From K189A clade bacterium (GTDB lineage: Bacteria > Pseudomonadota > Gammaproteobacteria > Pseudomonadales > Azotimanducaceae): DNA of 64,000 nt. Every line of letters starts with the position of its first letter. The first letter of the stretch is position 1. This document shows, piece after piece, positions 42,285-51,436 of the stretch. Position numbers and translations under genes: made by a program. The stretch spans positions 1 through 64,000 of the forward strand of contig CACOYI010000005.1 of assembly GCA_902631405.1 (NCBI GenBank), written 5' to 3'. The notes under the pieces were generated by a model that saw only the letters and a list, made by a program, of their open reading frames with translations, was not told the origin of the DNA and made no database searches.

Positions 42285-42899
42285 TCAATCACTTGGTGGT
42301 TCTGGCTGGTCTAGCGGCAACCTCGTCTTAATGTAATCCTCTATCTCAGTTGGTGTCGTCCTCGTCGCATCCCCACCGACCGCGCCATCAATCAAGGAAT
42401 CCCCGCTAAACCCAAACAAATATCTGATGATCAACAATCCATCAGTGAGCGGTTCTACATACCCATCGCCATCCACGTCTATGCTCAGATCAATTCCGCA
42501 AGATGCTGGGGCTTCCGCACACGCAGAAATTTGAGACTCCATAGCAGATGCCACTGCTGAGTCTTTATCACCAATGGTTATAAGTCCGAAGCTGGAAGGG
42601 TCGTTCAGCACAGCATTGTTATCGCTCGCCCCGTCTGAATTGGTATCTACCGTCTTGCTCGCATCGCTAGGAAAAGCATCGGCATTATCTCCAACACCAT
42701 CACTATCCGTGTCTTTAGTCTCCGAAGCATCATTAGGAAAGGCGTCCAATGTATCTAGGACGAGGTCACCGTCTGAATCTCCGAAGATAGAGGATCCGAA
42801 GGTTCCGCTCCCTAATGGAAAGGCCACTGATGAAAGCGGCAGGAACGCCACAATAGGGAGCGCTAACTTGATTAAAAAGCGGACTAGCTTCGAGGACAC
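42285..42899 (-). CDS. Secreted TSP3-repeat protein with dockerin-like C-terminal domain
   Basis: Signal-like N-terminus; DSDGDLVLDTLDAFPNDASETKDTDSDGVGDNADAFPSDAS; C-terminal DVDGDGYVEPLTDGLLIIRYLFGFSGDSLIDGAVGGDATRTTPTEIEDYI. Confidence 0.75.
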   Translation of the reverse strand: MSSKLVRFLIKLALPIVAFLPLSSVAFPLGSGTFGSSIFGDSDGDLVLDTLDAFPNDASETKDTDSDGVGDNADAFPSDASKTVDTNSDGASDNNAVLNDPSSFGLITIGDKDSAVASAMESQISACAEAPASCGIDLSIDVDGDGYVEPLTDGLLIIRYLFGFSGDSLIDGAVGGDATRTTPTEIEDYIKTRLPLDQPEPPSD

Positions 42900-42911
42900 C
42901 CTATTCTCTCC

Positions 42912-44231
42912 CTACCAAGGCAGCTCCCCATCGACCCGCCCCGCGGGCGGAGTCGTGAAACGTTTCGGCAATTCAGCCGACTTAGTATCACGATCCTGTC
43001 TCGCCATCATGTCCTTCTGCATGCTTGAACTCGAGGATGAAGGAAAAGCTGAATCGATCAGAGACTTCCAGGCAAATCTATCTAGACACCCGTTCCCGTC
43101 GTTGTTTTGCATGGAAATTGCAGCAATATTCACGTAACTGGGTCCTGTGCAAGTGATTCTGCTCGCCTCTATTCCAGAATTTTCGTTCCAGATCGTCAGG
43201 GTCCCCCCTTCGTTCACTGCTATCGAACTCGTATCGCTCAATATTGTGTTGCCCCCTATCGTTAATGTGGAGCTTTCTAGGCTTATGTCGCCATCGATAG
43301 AAACAGTTTCGTTTATGTTATTGACCCAAGCCTGCCCACCTTTTTGAAGTCGTATTGCTGTGGGTGCGGCAAGTTTTCCATCGCCTCGCAATGATAATCG
43401 AAATGTCCCACCATAAAAGGTTGAAATGCCAAAATTATTTCCTTCTATCTTTGCAGTTCCGGTGATATTAGCCATTGCCACACCATTAAACTGTATACCT
43501 GTATCCACTCCCTCTATCAGTGAAGTTTCATCGTTACCTCCTATGTACGCGGCAGCACCGTTTTGAATAAAGACACCATAGGGGTTGCCACTTTCTCCGT
43601 CGCCCTTTATCGAAACGTTAGTTAGGTCGCCATTTGAAGAGCGAGAAAACAAAACGCCCCAAGAGTCATCTGCTCCCATCTCTATATCGATATCGTTGAT
43701 GTAGAGACCGTTACCGAAACTCGACACGAGCCCAGCTATGAAATATTCTCTATCGGCAACTAATTTTCTGGGAATCAATTTAGCTCTATTTGAGGGGTTA
43801 ACTGTCCTATCCGAAATAAGAGCAACAACCTGATTTTTGGGCTGAACCATATTGACAACAACTTCGTCGTTTTCCCCAACTTCTTCTATGAAGCGGTACG
43901 CACCAAAACAACTACCCGTCAGTAAAAAAATCATGTAGTCCTCATGGACGTGAGCGTGATATGCCTCGATCAACGCAGACTGATTTGCAGAGCAGTCGAT
44001 CGTCTTCACGACGGCCCCGCTCTCATCAGAATTCGCCCATCGGGCGTTAGCTACAATGTTTGCGATATCAGCCTTCGTTTCTACTATCTTATCGATCAGA
44101 TAGTTGTTGTTTGTGTTGAAATCCGTGGCATCCGCTATCTCACCATTCACAAAGGTTTTTGGAATTGAAACCTCCTCCGCACTCAAAGTGATCGGTAAGA
44201 ACAACAGAAAAACAGCGATTATCCGGTACAT
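42912..44231 (-). CDS. Secreted protein, probable right-handed beta-helix / adhesin-like
   Basis: Signal peptide MYRIIAVFLLFLPITLSAEE; repetitive short beta segments (GNTILSDTSSIAVNEGGTLTIWNENSGIEASRI). Confidence 0.55.
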   Translation of the reverse strand: MYRIIAVFLLFLPITLSAEEVSIPKTFVNGEIADATDFNTNNNYLIDKIVETKADIANIVANARWANSDESGAVVKTIDCSANQSALIEAYHAHVHEDYMIFLLTGSCFGAYRFIEEVGENDEVVVNMVQPKNQVVALISDRTVNPSNRAKLIPRKLVADREYFIAGLVSSFGNGLYINDIDIEMGADDSWGVLFSRSSNGDLTNVSIKGDGESGNPYGVFIQNGAAAYIGGNDETSLIEGVDTGIQFNGVAMANITGTAKIEGNNFGISTFYGGTFRLSLRGDGKLAAPTAIRLQKGGQAWVNNINETVSIDGDISLESSTLTIGGNTILSDTSSIAVNEGGTLTIWNENSGIEASRITCTGPSYVNIAAISMQNNDGNGCLDRFAWKSLIDSAFPSSSSSSMQKDMMARQDRDTKSAELPKRFTTPPAGRVDGELPW

Positions 44232-44401
44232 ATTCTATTCTCCAATCTAGTGACTGGGGCCAAAACAAGACTCAACTAGCGGCTCATAGTTTACCTTAAA
44301 AGCGATTAGCGTTTATAGACCTCCCACCTGCGAAAATATTTGACTTCCAAGGTTGGTGAGTCGAGCCAGGCATGAAACTACATTGACCGTTTACCCTTCG
44401 T

Positions 44402-45487
44402 CTACCCCTTGATGAAATCTGCAAGTAGACGAGATAGCTCTGCGGGGCGCTTCCATTGATAGAAATGTCCTCCACCGATATGTGGAGCACTTTCCGCGTT
44501 AGGCGCCATTTTAAGAACATCATCCTCAATCCCATTCGTAACCGGGTCATCCCCCGCAAAAACCGATAAAAAAGGTTTTTGTGATGTCGCAAAGAATTCT
44601 CGAGCTGCTTTTTGATCCTCTAGAGAGGAATCCGGTAACGTCGGGACATGACTCGGCATAGCCCTTGGTCCCATCTTAAAAGACGGGTCTGGAAATGGAG
44701 CTTCGTATGCTCTAAGCAGATTAGTAGCAAAGGGCGAAATTTTTTCTAACCCCAGACGCTGAAAAAGATAGTGAGCTGCGATCGCTAGTTGAGATCTATT
44801 CTCCATTTGAAAAGAGCAAAGCAGTCCAATGGGCAGATTTTCCGTATCCCAACAAAACTTTTGCCAATACATAAATTTGAGAGCAGGGCTGAAATTCTCT
44901 TTTTCCTCACCGCTCAAACTTGCCCCATCCATTTCACCGACCTCTTTGGCCATTGAGAATAGGGTCAATTTTGGTCCGTTTTTTCGAAATTCCTGGACCT
45001 GCTTAATAACCTTCTCAGAGACATCCGGGTTGTAGGGCAAACCTGTATTGCCCATCGAAATTTTATCAAAGCGATCGGGCTCTCTCGCCACCATCCTAAG
45101 TCCAATCAAACCACCCCAGTCTTGACCGAAGAATGTTAAACCGCTGAAGTCATTTTCGCTGAGCCACGCCGTCATCCAGTCCACCTGATTTTGATAGCTG
45201 TAGTCTTCCCTGGCAGCTGGCTTGTCTGACTTCCCATAGCCGGGAAGGTCCGGGGCAATTACCCGAATACCCTGATTAACAAGATGAGGCACCATTCGAG
45301 CATAAAGATAGCTCCAAACTGGTTGTCCATGCATTGCTAATAGAATCGGCCCGTCTCGAGGTCCCTCATCGATATGGTGGATTCTCAAATCTGATCCGTC
45401 TTTGGTTTTAATCGTGGTGTAGCACGGCTCAAAGGGATAGTCTTTTAGGTTCTCGAATTGCTCGTCTGGGGTGCGAAGGATTTCCAT
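44402..45487 (-). CDS. Haloalkane dehalogenase (alpha/beta hydrolase)
   Basis: ILLAMHGQPVWSYLYARMVPHLVNQGIRVIAPDLPGYGKSDKP; nucleophile TFFGQDWGGLIGLR. Confidence 0.87.
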   Translation of the reverse strand: MEILRTPDEQFENLKDYPFEPCYTTIKTKDGSDLRIHHIDEGPRDGPILLAMHGQPVWSYLYARMVPHLVNQGIRVIAPDLPGYGKSDKPAAREDYSYQNQVDWMTAWLSENDFSGLTFFGQDWGGLIGLRMVAREPDRFDKISMGNTGLPYNPDVSEKVIKQVQEFRKNGPKLTLFSMAKEVGEMDGASLSGEEKENFSPALKFMYWQKFCWDTENLPIGLLCSFQMENRSQLAIAAHYLFQRLGLEKISPFATNLLRAYEAPFPDPSFKMGPRAMPSHVPTLPDSSLEDQKAAREFFATSQKPFLSVFAGDDPVTNGIEDDVLKMAPNAESAPHIGGGHFYQWKRPAELSRLLADFIKG

Positions 45488-45640
45488 GTCGATTTTTACT
45501 CATAGCGATGATTGCACCCAATCATCCTATCAACATGCCCACGCAAGACACAGCTCATTTTTCCGCTCCTAATCTTGGCACACAAGATACCCATTGGAGC
45601 CTAAGGCTATGTCTGCGCGCACTCGAAAAGGGGATTTCTC

Positions 45641-46135
45641 ATCAAAAGGTTTCTGAAGTACTTATCGATTTCACTCCTTGTAGCCCTCTTGGGCTTCGGA
45701 CTCTATTACCCATTTCGGGGCGATCCGGTATTTATGATCGCTGGTCAAGCATTGACTTGAGACGAAGTCGAGTATCCTGACAACTGGGGCTTCACTAATG
45801 CGCACACCACGATCATGGTTGAAACAAATCCAGTCGATCCGCACTCAGTCACAACTCTCTGCTTTACAAGTTCAGATGGGGTAGATTTATTTGTTCCAGC
45901 CATGGATGGACACACAAAGAGTTGGCCAGCTCTCGCGTTAGCTGACAATCAAGCTAGGATTAAGATAGCTGACGAAGTCTATCCCATTTTGCTCGAACTG
46001 GTGACAAAGGACGCGATGATCTCTCAGCTTGCCCCGATGGCTAGGAGAAAATTCCCTGACCTTGATCTACCCGACCCAAAGAGCGCTCCGAAAGACATCT
46101 GGTTATTTAAGGTTCAACCAAGGATCTCCCCCTGA
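45641..46135 (+). pseudogene. Membrane-anchored hypothetical protein, interrupted by in-frame TGA (45758-45760); apparent start ATC
   Basis: Frame reads (I/M)KRFLKYLSISLLVALLGFGLYYPFRGDPVFMIAGQALT*DEVEYPDNWGFTNAHTTIMVETNPVDPHSVTTLCFTSSDGVDLFVPAMDGHTKSWPALALADNQARIKI... Confidence 0.65.
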
Positions 46136-46456
46136 GGGACAATCAGTTACGATCGTTGACCTTGAGTGAGCTTCTTTGTTTGATAGCGTCTGCGTAATCT
46201 CTCTATGAACAAATATAGGTTTAATTGAATCAGTATTTTGCTGGTATGCAAAAAATCTCTTACTTTTCTGTGTTTGATACGTTTGTTGCTCATCCGCGCC
46301 AATAATCAGTTTAATCGTCTCAGTGGACCTAAACTTGTTATTCGTTATCGCTAATTCCTTCCCCAAGGAGCAGCTTGTGTCGTGGCAGCGCCACTACTCA
46401 ACAATCGAACGAAAGCCTCTTCATGTCAAACCAATTCTGACTAATTCTTGAGAAAA

Positions 46457-46762
46457 TTAACTTTTAGCTGCCATTTCGTTCGCGAACTTCAAGATCCAAA
46501 CACCCACTAAAGAGCTCAATATAAATCTGGTAATAAAAAGGAGAGCTGCGGGAAACCCAAGGAGAAGTAAAATCCACCATCTCAGGAATTCCGACCACGA
46601 TGAGACCCACATGAATACCTGATACAAAAGATTAAAGTAGCCGTCTAAGTAACTGAGCGCGGTGATTTCAGGTGCAACAAATAAGGCGTGAATCCCCATG
46701 ATCAGGATCCAAACATCTCCCCAGATAAATAGATAGCCGAGGTGCGTTAAAACCTGTTTCAC
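46457..46762 (-). CDS. Small membrane protein, hypothetical
   Basis: 101-aa ORF with about 3 hydrophobic segments; 9 nt after the GST gene on the same strand. Confidence 0.6.
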   Translation of the reverse strand: MKQVLTHLGYLFIWGDVWILIMGIHALFVAPEITALSYLDGYFNLLYQVFMWVSSWSEFLRWWILLLLGFPAALLFITRFILSSLVGVWILKFANEMAAKS

Positions 46763-46771
46763 GGGTCTTTC

Positions 46772-47515
46772 CTAGCTAGTTTGTGAGGCGTTAATCGCTT
46801 TCAGGGCCATCACATTTGCATTTTTTATCGCCTCCATAGTTGGGGCCTTTTTACTGATATCACCCAATTCCCGTAATGGCGTGTGAACCACGTCATGCCC
46901 CTCAACTGCCTCCATCCTCTTTAGCCAGGCGCAAACACGGGGAAAAGGTGTTAAATCAAATACGTTTGTGAACGCTGGTTTTACCTGTCCGATTTCTGCA
47001 TAAGCAGCGATATCAGCCAACGTAACGTGATCTCCGCAAAGGAATTCATGTTGCTTCAAATGGTAATTCTCAAGAGTCGCGAGCGCCCCCGAAAGACTCC
47101 TCTTGGCATTTTCTTGTATAACCTCTGGTATATCGAGGTCTTTCCGAACCTTCGGCGCCACCAGACCCAGCGATGCCTCCCGCACGTTGCGATGATGGTA
47201 ATGAAGGTATGCGTCTATCTTAGCTCTTTCACGCTCATCCTCGGGATAGAGATCGAACCATTTATGCGTTCTCGATAAATAAGTCATGATGGCGTGCGCC
47301 TCCCCCAAGGTGAACCCGGTATCAGGCTCCTCGATACACGGTATGGTTCCAGAGGGATTTTTTGCAAGATAATTAGGGTTGCGGCTACCATTATCTCCTT
47401 TCGAGCCTGGATTTATCAGGGACAACTGGAATGGGAGCTTCTTCAAAATTAGCAGCCAAAGTACCGCTCTGACCGGTTGAGAGAAAGGTACCCCGTAGAC
47501 AATTAATGGTTGCAT
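46772..47515 (-). CDS. Glutathione S-transferase family protein
   Basis: LIVYGVPFSQPVRAVLWLLILKKLPFQLSLINP; NPSGTIPCIEEPDTGFTLGEAHAIMTYLSR. Confidence 0.9.
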   Translation of the reverse strand: MQPLIVYGVPFSQPVRAVLWLLILKKLPFQLSLINPGSKGDNGSRNPNYLAKNPSGTIPCIEEPDTGFTLGEAHAIMTYLSRTHKWFDLYPEDERERAKIDAYLHYHHRNVREASLGLVAPKVRKDLDIPEVIQENAKRSLSGALATLENYHLKQHEFLCGDHVTLADIAAYAEIGQVKPAFTNVFDLTPFPRVCAWLKRMEAVEGHDVVHTPLRELGDISKKAPTMEAIKNANVMALKAINASQTS

Positions 47516-47614
47516 AACACCCTCCAGGATTGAGAACTAAATTCAAGTGTACCGGAAACGTCAATCGTTCGCGCAGAGAGAAAAATGGTAAGCTCCGCTT
47601 GGAGGAGAATTTAG

Positions 47615-49417
47615 ATGGCTATACCTACAAAAGAAGAACTGGGCTTTGACCCCGACGCATTGAGAGATAAATACCGGGTCGAACGTGATAAACGACTTCG
47701 CGAGGACGCGAATGATCAATATAACGAGATCAAAGGCGAGTTTAGTAATTTTATTGAAGATCCCTATATAACCGAGGATATTGACAGGGAGCCACTCACG
47801 GACGAGGTTGAAGTCGCAATAATTGGTGGCGGATTCGGTGGCTTGATTGCTGGAGCACGCTTGAGTGAGCTTGGCTTTGAAGACATCCGCATCATCGAAA
47901 AAGGCGGCGATTTCAGCGGCACATGGTATTGGAATCGATATCCTGGAGCCGCCTGTGACACCGAGGCATACATCTATCTCCCTCTTTTAGAAGAACTTGA
48001 CTACGTTCCATCCCAAAAATACGCGCACGCTCCGGAGATACTGAGTCACAGCAAAAATATCGCGGAGAAATACGGTCTCTACGAGAACGCTTGCCTACAA
48101 ACTGAAGTAACCGGAATGCAGTGGGATGAAAAAGAGTCCAAATGGGTGCTACAGACAAATCGACAAGACCGATTCAAAGCAAAATTTGTCATAATGTCTA
48201 ACGGGCCGCTTCACCGTCCCAAATTACCGGGCATCGAGGGCATCAATTCTTTCAATGGTCACGCTTTTCACACCAGTCGGTGGGATTATGAGTATACGGG
48301 CGGGGATTCCAATGGGGCTCTGGAAGGACTGCGCGACAAGAGAGTGGCGATAATTGGGACCGGCGCCACCGCTGTCCAGTGCACACCTCACGTTGGGGAA
48401 GCGGCCAAGCAGTTATATGTTTTCCAAAGGACACCCTCCTCTATCGATGTCAGAGCAAATCGAAAAACAGATCCAGAATGGGCTGCGAGCCTCAAACCGG
48501 GCTGGCAAAAAGAGAGGATGGATAATTTCAACATCCTTTGTTCAGGAGGAGTCGTTGAAGAAGATCTCGTTAAGGATGGATGGACCGAGATAATTCGTAA
48601 TCTCATTTCGATGGCCAACTACCGGGGAGAGGATACGAATTGGGACGAAGTGCCTCAATTAATGGAAATAGCTGACTTCCAAAAGATGGAACAAATAAGG
48701 GCCAGGGCTGCGGAGTTGGTGAAAGATCCGAAAACCGCAGAATCACTCAAGCCTTATTATCGACAATTCTGCAAAAGGCCCTGTTTTCACGATAGCTATT
48801 TACAAACCTTTAACCGCGAAACGGTCCAATTGGTCGATACAAATGGAGAAGGAGTCGAGAGAATTACCGAAAGAGGCGTGGTTGCTGGCGGAAAAGAATA
48901 TGAGGTCGACTGCATCATATTTGCCACGGGCTTTGAGGTAGGCACTTCTTATGTACGAAGATCAGGCTATGACGTTACCGGCTCGGACGGCATAAATTTA
49001 AGCGACAAGTGGGCTGAGGGCATGAGAACCCTGCATGGCGTGATGACTAGTGGCTTTCCTAACCTCTTCATCATTAGTAACTCTCAGGCGGGCTTTACAA
49101 CTAACTTCCCTCACGCGATGGATGAGACTTCCCAACACATCGGATACATTCTTACCGAATGCAGGAAAGATAACCTCGCCTCAATCGACGTCGAAAAAGA
49201 AGCGGAGGATAAATGGGTAGAAGAAATAATAGGCGTTTCCAGATTTGCCTCAGACTTTCAGGAGTCATGCACCCCAGGTTATTACAACAATGAAGGCAAG
49301 CCCAACCCAAAAAGCGTGCAAAACGGACCCTATGGCAAAGGCTCAAGGCCGTATTTCAGAATCACCGCAGCCTGGCGCGAGGAAGGAAATATGGCCGGCA
49401 TCAAAAGAAATAAGTGA
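47615..49417 (+). CDS. Baeyer-Villiger-type flavin monooxygenase
   Basis: VAIIGGGFGGLIAGARL; FSGTWYWNRYPGAACDTEAYIYLPLL; BVMO fingerprint-like FNGHAFHTSRWD. Confidence 0.9.
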   Translation: MAIPTKEELGFDPDALRDKYRVERDKRLREDANDQYNEIKGEFSNFIEDPYITEDIDREPLTDEVEVAIIGGGFGGLIAGARLSELGFEDIRIIEKGGDFSGTWYWNRYPGAACDTEAYIYLPLLEELDYVPSQKYAHAPEILSHSKNIAEKYGLYENACLQTEVTGMQWDEKESKWVLQTNRQDRFKAKFVIMSNGPLHRPKLPGIEGINSFNGHAFHTSRWDYEYTGGDSNGALEGLRDKRVAIIGTGATAVQCTPHVGEAAKQLYVFQRTPSSIDVRANRKTDPEWAASLKPGWQKERMDNFNILCSGGVVEEDLVKDGWTEIIRNLISMANYRGEDTNWDEVPQLMEIADFQKMEQIRARAAELVKDPKTAESLKPYYRQFCKRPCFHDSYLQTFNRETVQLVDTNGEGVERITERGVVAGGKEYEVDCIIFATGFEVGTSYVRRSGYDVTGSDGINLSDKWAEGMRTLHGVMTSGFPNLFIISNSQAGFTTNFPHAMDETSQHIGYILTECRKDNLASIDVEKEAEDKWVEEIIGVSRFASDFQESCTPGYYNNEGKPNPKSVQNGPYGKGSRPYFRITAAWREEGNMAGIKRNK

Positions 49418-50304
49418 TCGACTTTAAGGACAGAGTTGTCCTTGTTACGGGAGCTGGAGGCGGCATCGGGCGAGAGCATGCCCTTGAGTTTGGCAGACGA
49501 GGAGCTCAGGTAGTTGTAAATGACCTCGGTTCCAATGTTAGGGGTGAGGGCTCGAGCGATCTTGCAGCTAAAGTTGCTGCTGAAATAAATACAGCTGGTG
49601 GCCGAGCCATCTCGAACAATCTTTCGGTATCAGATCCGGAGCAAGCCAAGGCCATGGTCAAACAGGCTATTGATGAGTTTGGTCGGATAGACGTCGTCGT
49701 AAATAACGCTGGCATTTTGAGGAACAGGACCTTTAAGAATACGACGACCGATGACTTTAAATTAGTTGTCGAAGTTCACCTTCTAGGTTCAGCCTATGTG
49801 ACTCATGCAGCCTGGCCATTTATGTATGAGCAAAACTATGGACGGGTGATACTAACCTCGTCTGTGTCAGGTATCTTCGGCCAATTTGGGCAGAGTGCCT
49901 ATGGTGCTGCCAAAATGGGCATGTTGGGGCTCATGAACGTTTTATCACTAGAGGGAAGATCTCATGGGATCAGGATCAATTGCTTGTCGCCAGGCGCCGA
50001 TACACGTATGACCGCATTGGACAAAGAACTCGGCATAGATCCGGACAAGCCAAGACCCCAATCTCATCCGAAGCTGGTAACCCCTGTAGCACTATTTCTT
50101 GCAAGCGAGCAGGCGCCTACTGGGATGGTCATACACGGCCTCAGCGGCCGATATCTTAGATCAGAGACTTTTGCGAATAAGGGAATAGCCCTAAGCCCAG
50201 ACGCTGTCGTCGAAGACCTTGTTGAGAACATAGACGAGGTTCTCGATATGTCGAGCGCGAAGGCACTGTCAGAGCCAGGGAATATTTCTTTATTAGGCAA
50301 CTGA
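49414..50304 (+). CDS. SDR family oxidoreductase
   Basis: VVLVTGAGGGIGREHALEFGRRGAQVVVNDLG; VVNNAGILRN; SAYGAAKMGMLGL; overlaps the BVMO stop by 4 nt. Confidence 0.93.
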   Translation: MIDFKDRVVLVTGAGGGIGREHALEFGRRGAQVVVNDLGSNVRGEGSSDLAAKVAAEINTAGGRAISNNLSVSDPEQAKAMVKQAIDEFGRIDVVVNNAGILRNRTFKNTTTDDFKLVVEVHLLGSAYVTHAAWPFMYEQNYGRVILTSSVSGIFGQFGQSAYGAAKMGMLGLMNVLSLEGRSHGIRINCLSPGADTRMTALDKELGIDPDKPRPQSHPKLVTPVALFLASEQAPTGMVIHGLSGRYLRSETFANKGIALSPDAVVEDLVENIDEVLDMSSAKALSEPGNISLLGN

Positions 50305-50308
50305 ACTC

Positions 50309-50764
50309 CTAAGCTCGCTTAGGTTTCTCAAAATATTCCTTGTTCTGAAAAGCGAAAGTTAAGTCTCTGCGAGAGAATCTCCATCCGTCGTCTGTAAGCG
50401 TGAAAGAATCCGAATAATGCCCAACTGCGGCTGGTCCAAAAGGACCGATAGGTTGGTCCTCTAGACTCTCTGGCCCGATATGTCGATACAAAGATAGATA
50501 AGTAATGCCCGTTGCGTGTTTTTCATCTACCACATCTATCAAGATATTCGTCAATACATGACGAGATCGCAGCTTATCTGATCGATTCGCCATTGATTTT
50601 AAGATTTCTCTTCTCCCTTTCAACAACCCCCCGACAGCGAGTTCGCCCGAGTCACCGAAGAGTTCGGCGAATTCTTCGTAACGTTTCAAATCGAGATAAT
50701 TCGCGTAAGCGATTGATAGTTTTTGACACTCTCTCTCAATGCTCTCTTTCCAACTCGTGTCCAT
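50309..50764 (-). CDS. SnoaL-like / NTF2-fold family protein
   Basis: IAYANYLDLKRYEEFAELFGDSGELAVGGLLKGRREI...RHVLTNILIDVVD. Confidence 0.8.
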   Translation of the reverse strand: MDTSWKESIERECQKLSIAYANYLDLKRYEEFAELFGDSGELAVGGLLKGRREILKSMANRSDKLRSRHVLTNILIDVVDEKHATGITYLSLYRHIGPESLEDQPIGPFGPAAVGHYSDSFTLTDDGWRFSRRDLTFAFQNKEYFEKPKRA

Positions 50765-50898
50765 CTGACATCCCTATCTTCTGATTGGTCAGGACTTTAC
50801 TACACCTCTGGTCATAATCACCCACATCGAACCTTGAGCTTGAAGCAAGCAGGATAGTCCGAGAGAATGCGTCATCGAAAAAAATTCGAGGATTAGGA

Positions 50899-51420
50899 AT
50901 GAGCACGAGCCTTTATGATCTGACGATTGGGTCTTACACTCAAATTCTAGCTAGCGCGGTTGGCTACCTAGAAAAAGGGAAATCTCACTTTCAAGAAACA
51001 GGCATCGATCTCCAGGATGTCGTTGAAACCAAGCTTTATGAGAATATGGCTGATTTTCATTTCCAGGTCGTATCGTTAAATCATCACTCCACCAAAACGG
51101 TAGCAGCACTTAGCACTGGCGAATTCAATCCGCCAATCGGCTATGAGCCAAGGGACTATGACGGGCTACTTCAGATGACAAAAGACAGTCTTGCTGAATT
51201 GAACTCAAAGTCAGCAGAGGAGATCAACGCACTAGCTGACGGAAACATTACTTTCAAAATGGGCAGCACGGAAATGCCATTTACCTCGAGAAACTTTGTG
51301 CTCTCTTTTTCGTTGCCCAACTTCTATTTTCATGCGACTACCGCGTACGACATTTTGCGGATGAAAGGTGTCAAGATTGGAAAAATGGATTTCCTCGGCA
51401 GCATGAAAATTGGCTCTTAA
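50899..51420 (+). CDS. DUF1993 family protein
   Basis: MSTSLYDLTIGSYTQILASAVGYLEKG...FTSRNFVLSFSLPNFYFHATTAYDILRMKGVKIGKMDFLG. Confidence 0.85.
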   Translation: MSTSLYDLTIGSYTQILASAVGYLEKGKSHFQETGIDLQDVVETKLYENMADFHFQVVSLNHHSTKTVAALSTGEFNPPIGYEPRDYDGLLQMTKDSLAELNSKSAEEINALADGNITFKMGSTEMPFTSRNFVLSFSLPNFYFHATTAYDILRMKGVKIGKMDFLGSMKIGS

Positions 51421-51436
51421 CTCGATAAAAATTAAT

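Noticed and set aside
42574-43137. 187-aa plus ORF opposite the dockerin-like and beta-helix genes
   Set aside because: Shadow ORF spanning two better supported minus-strand genes; TSP3-antisense composition
39973-45760. Stop-codon reassignment to explain the in-frame TAA and TGA
   Set aside because: Both codons terminate many neighbouring genes at expected positions (e.g. TGA at 33199, TAA at 62202), so recoding is not supported
46103-46366. 87-aa minus ORF in the 46.1-46.4 kb gap
   Set aside because: No recognisable family, low-complexity polar composition, overlaps the end of the pseudogene at 45641-46135
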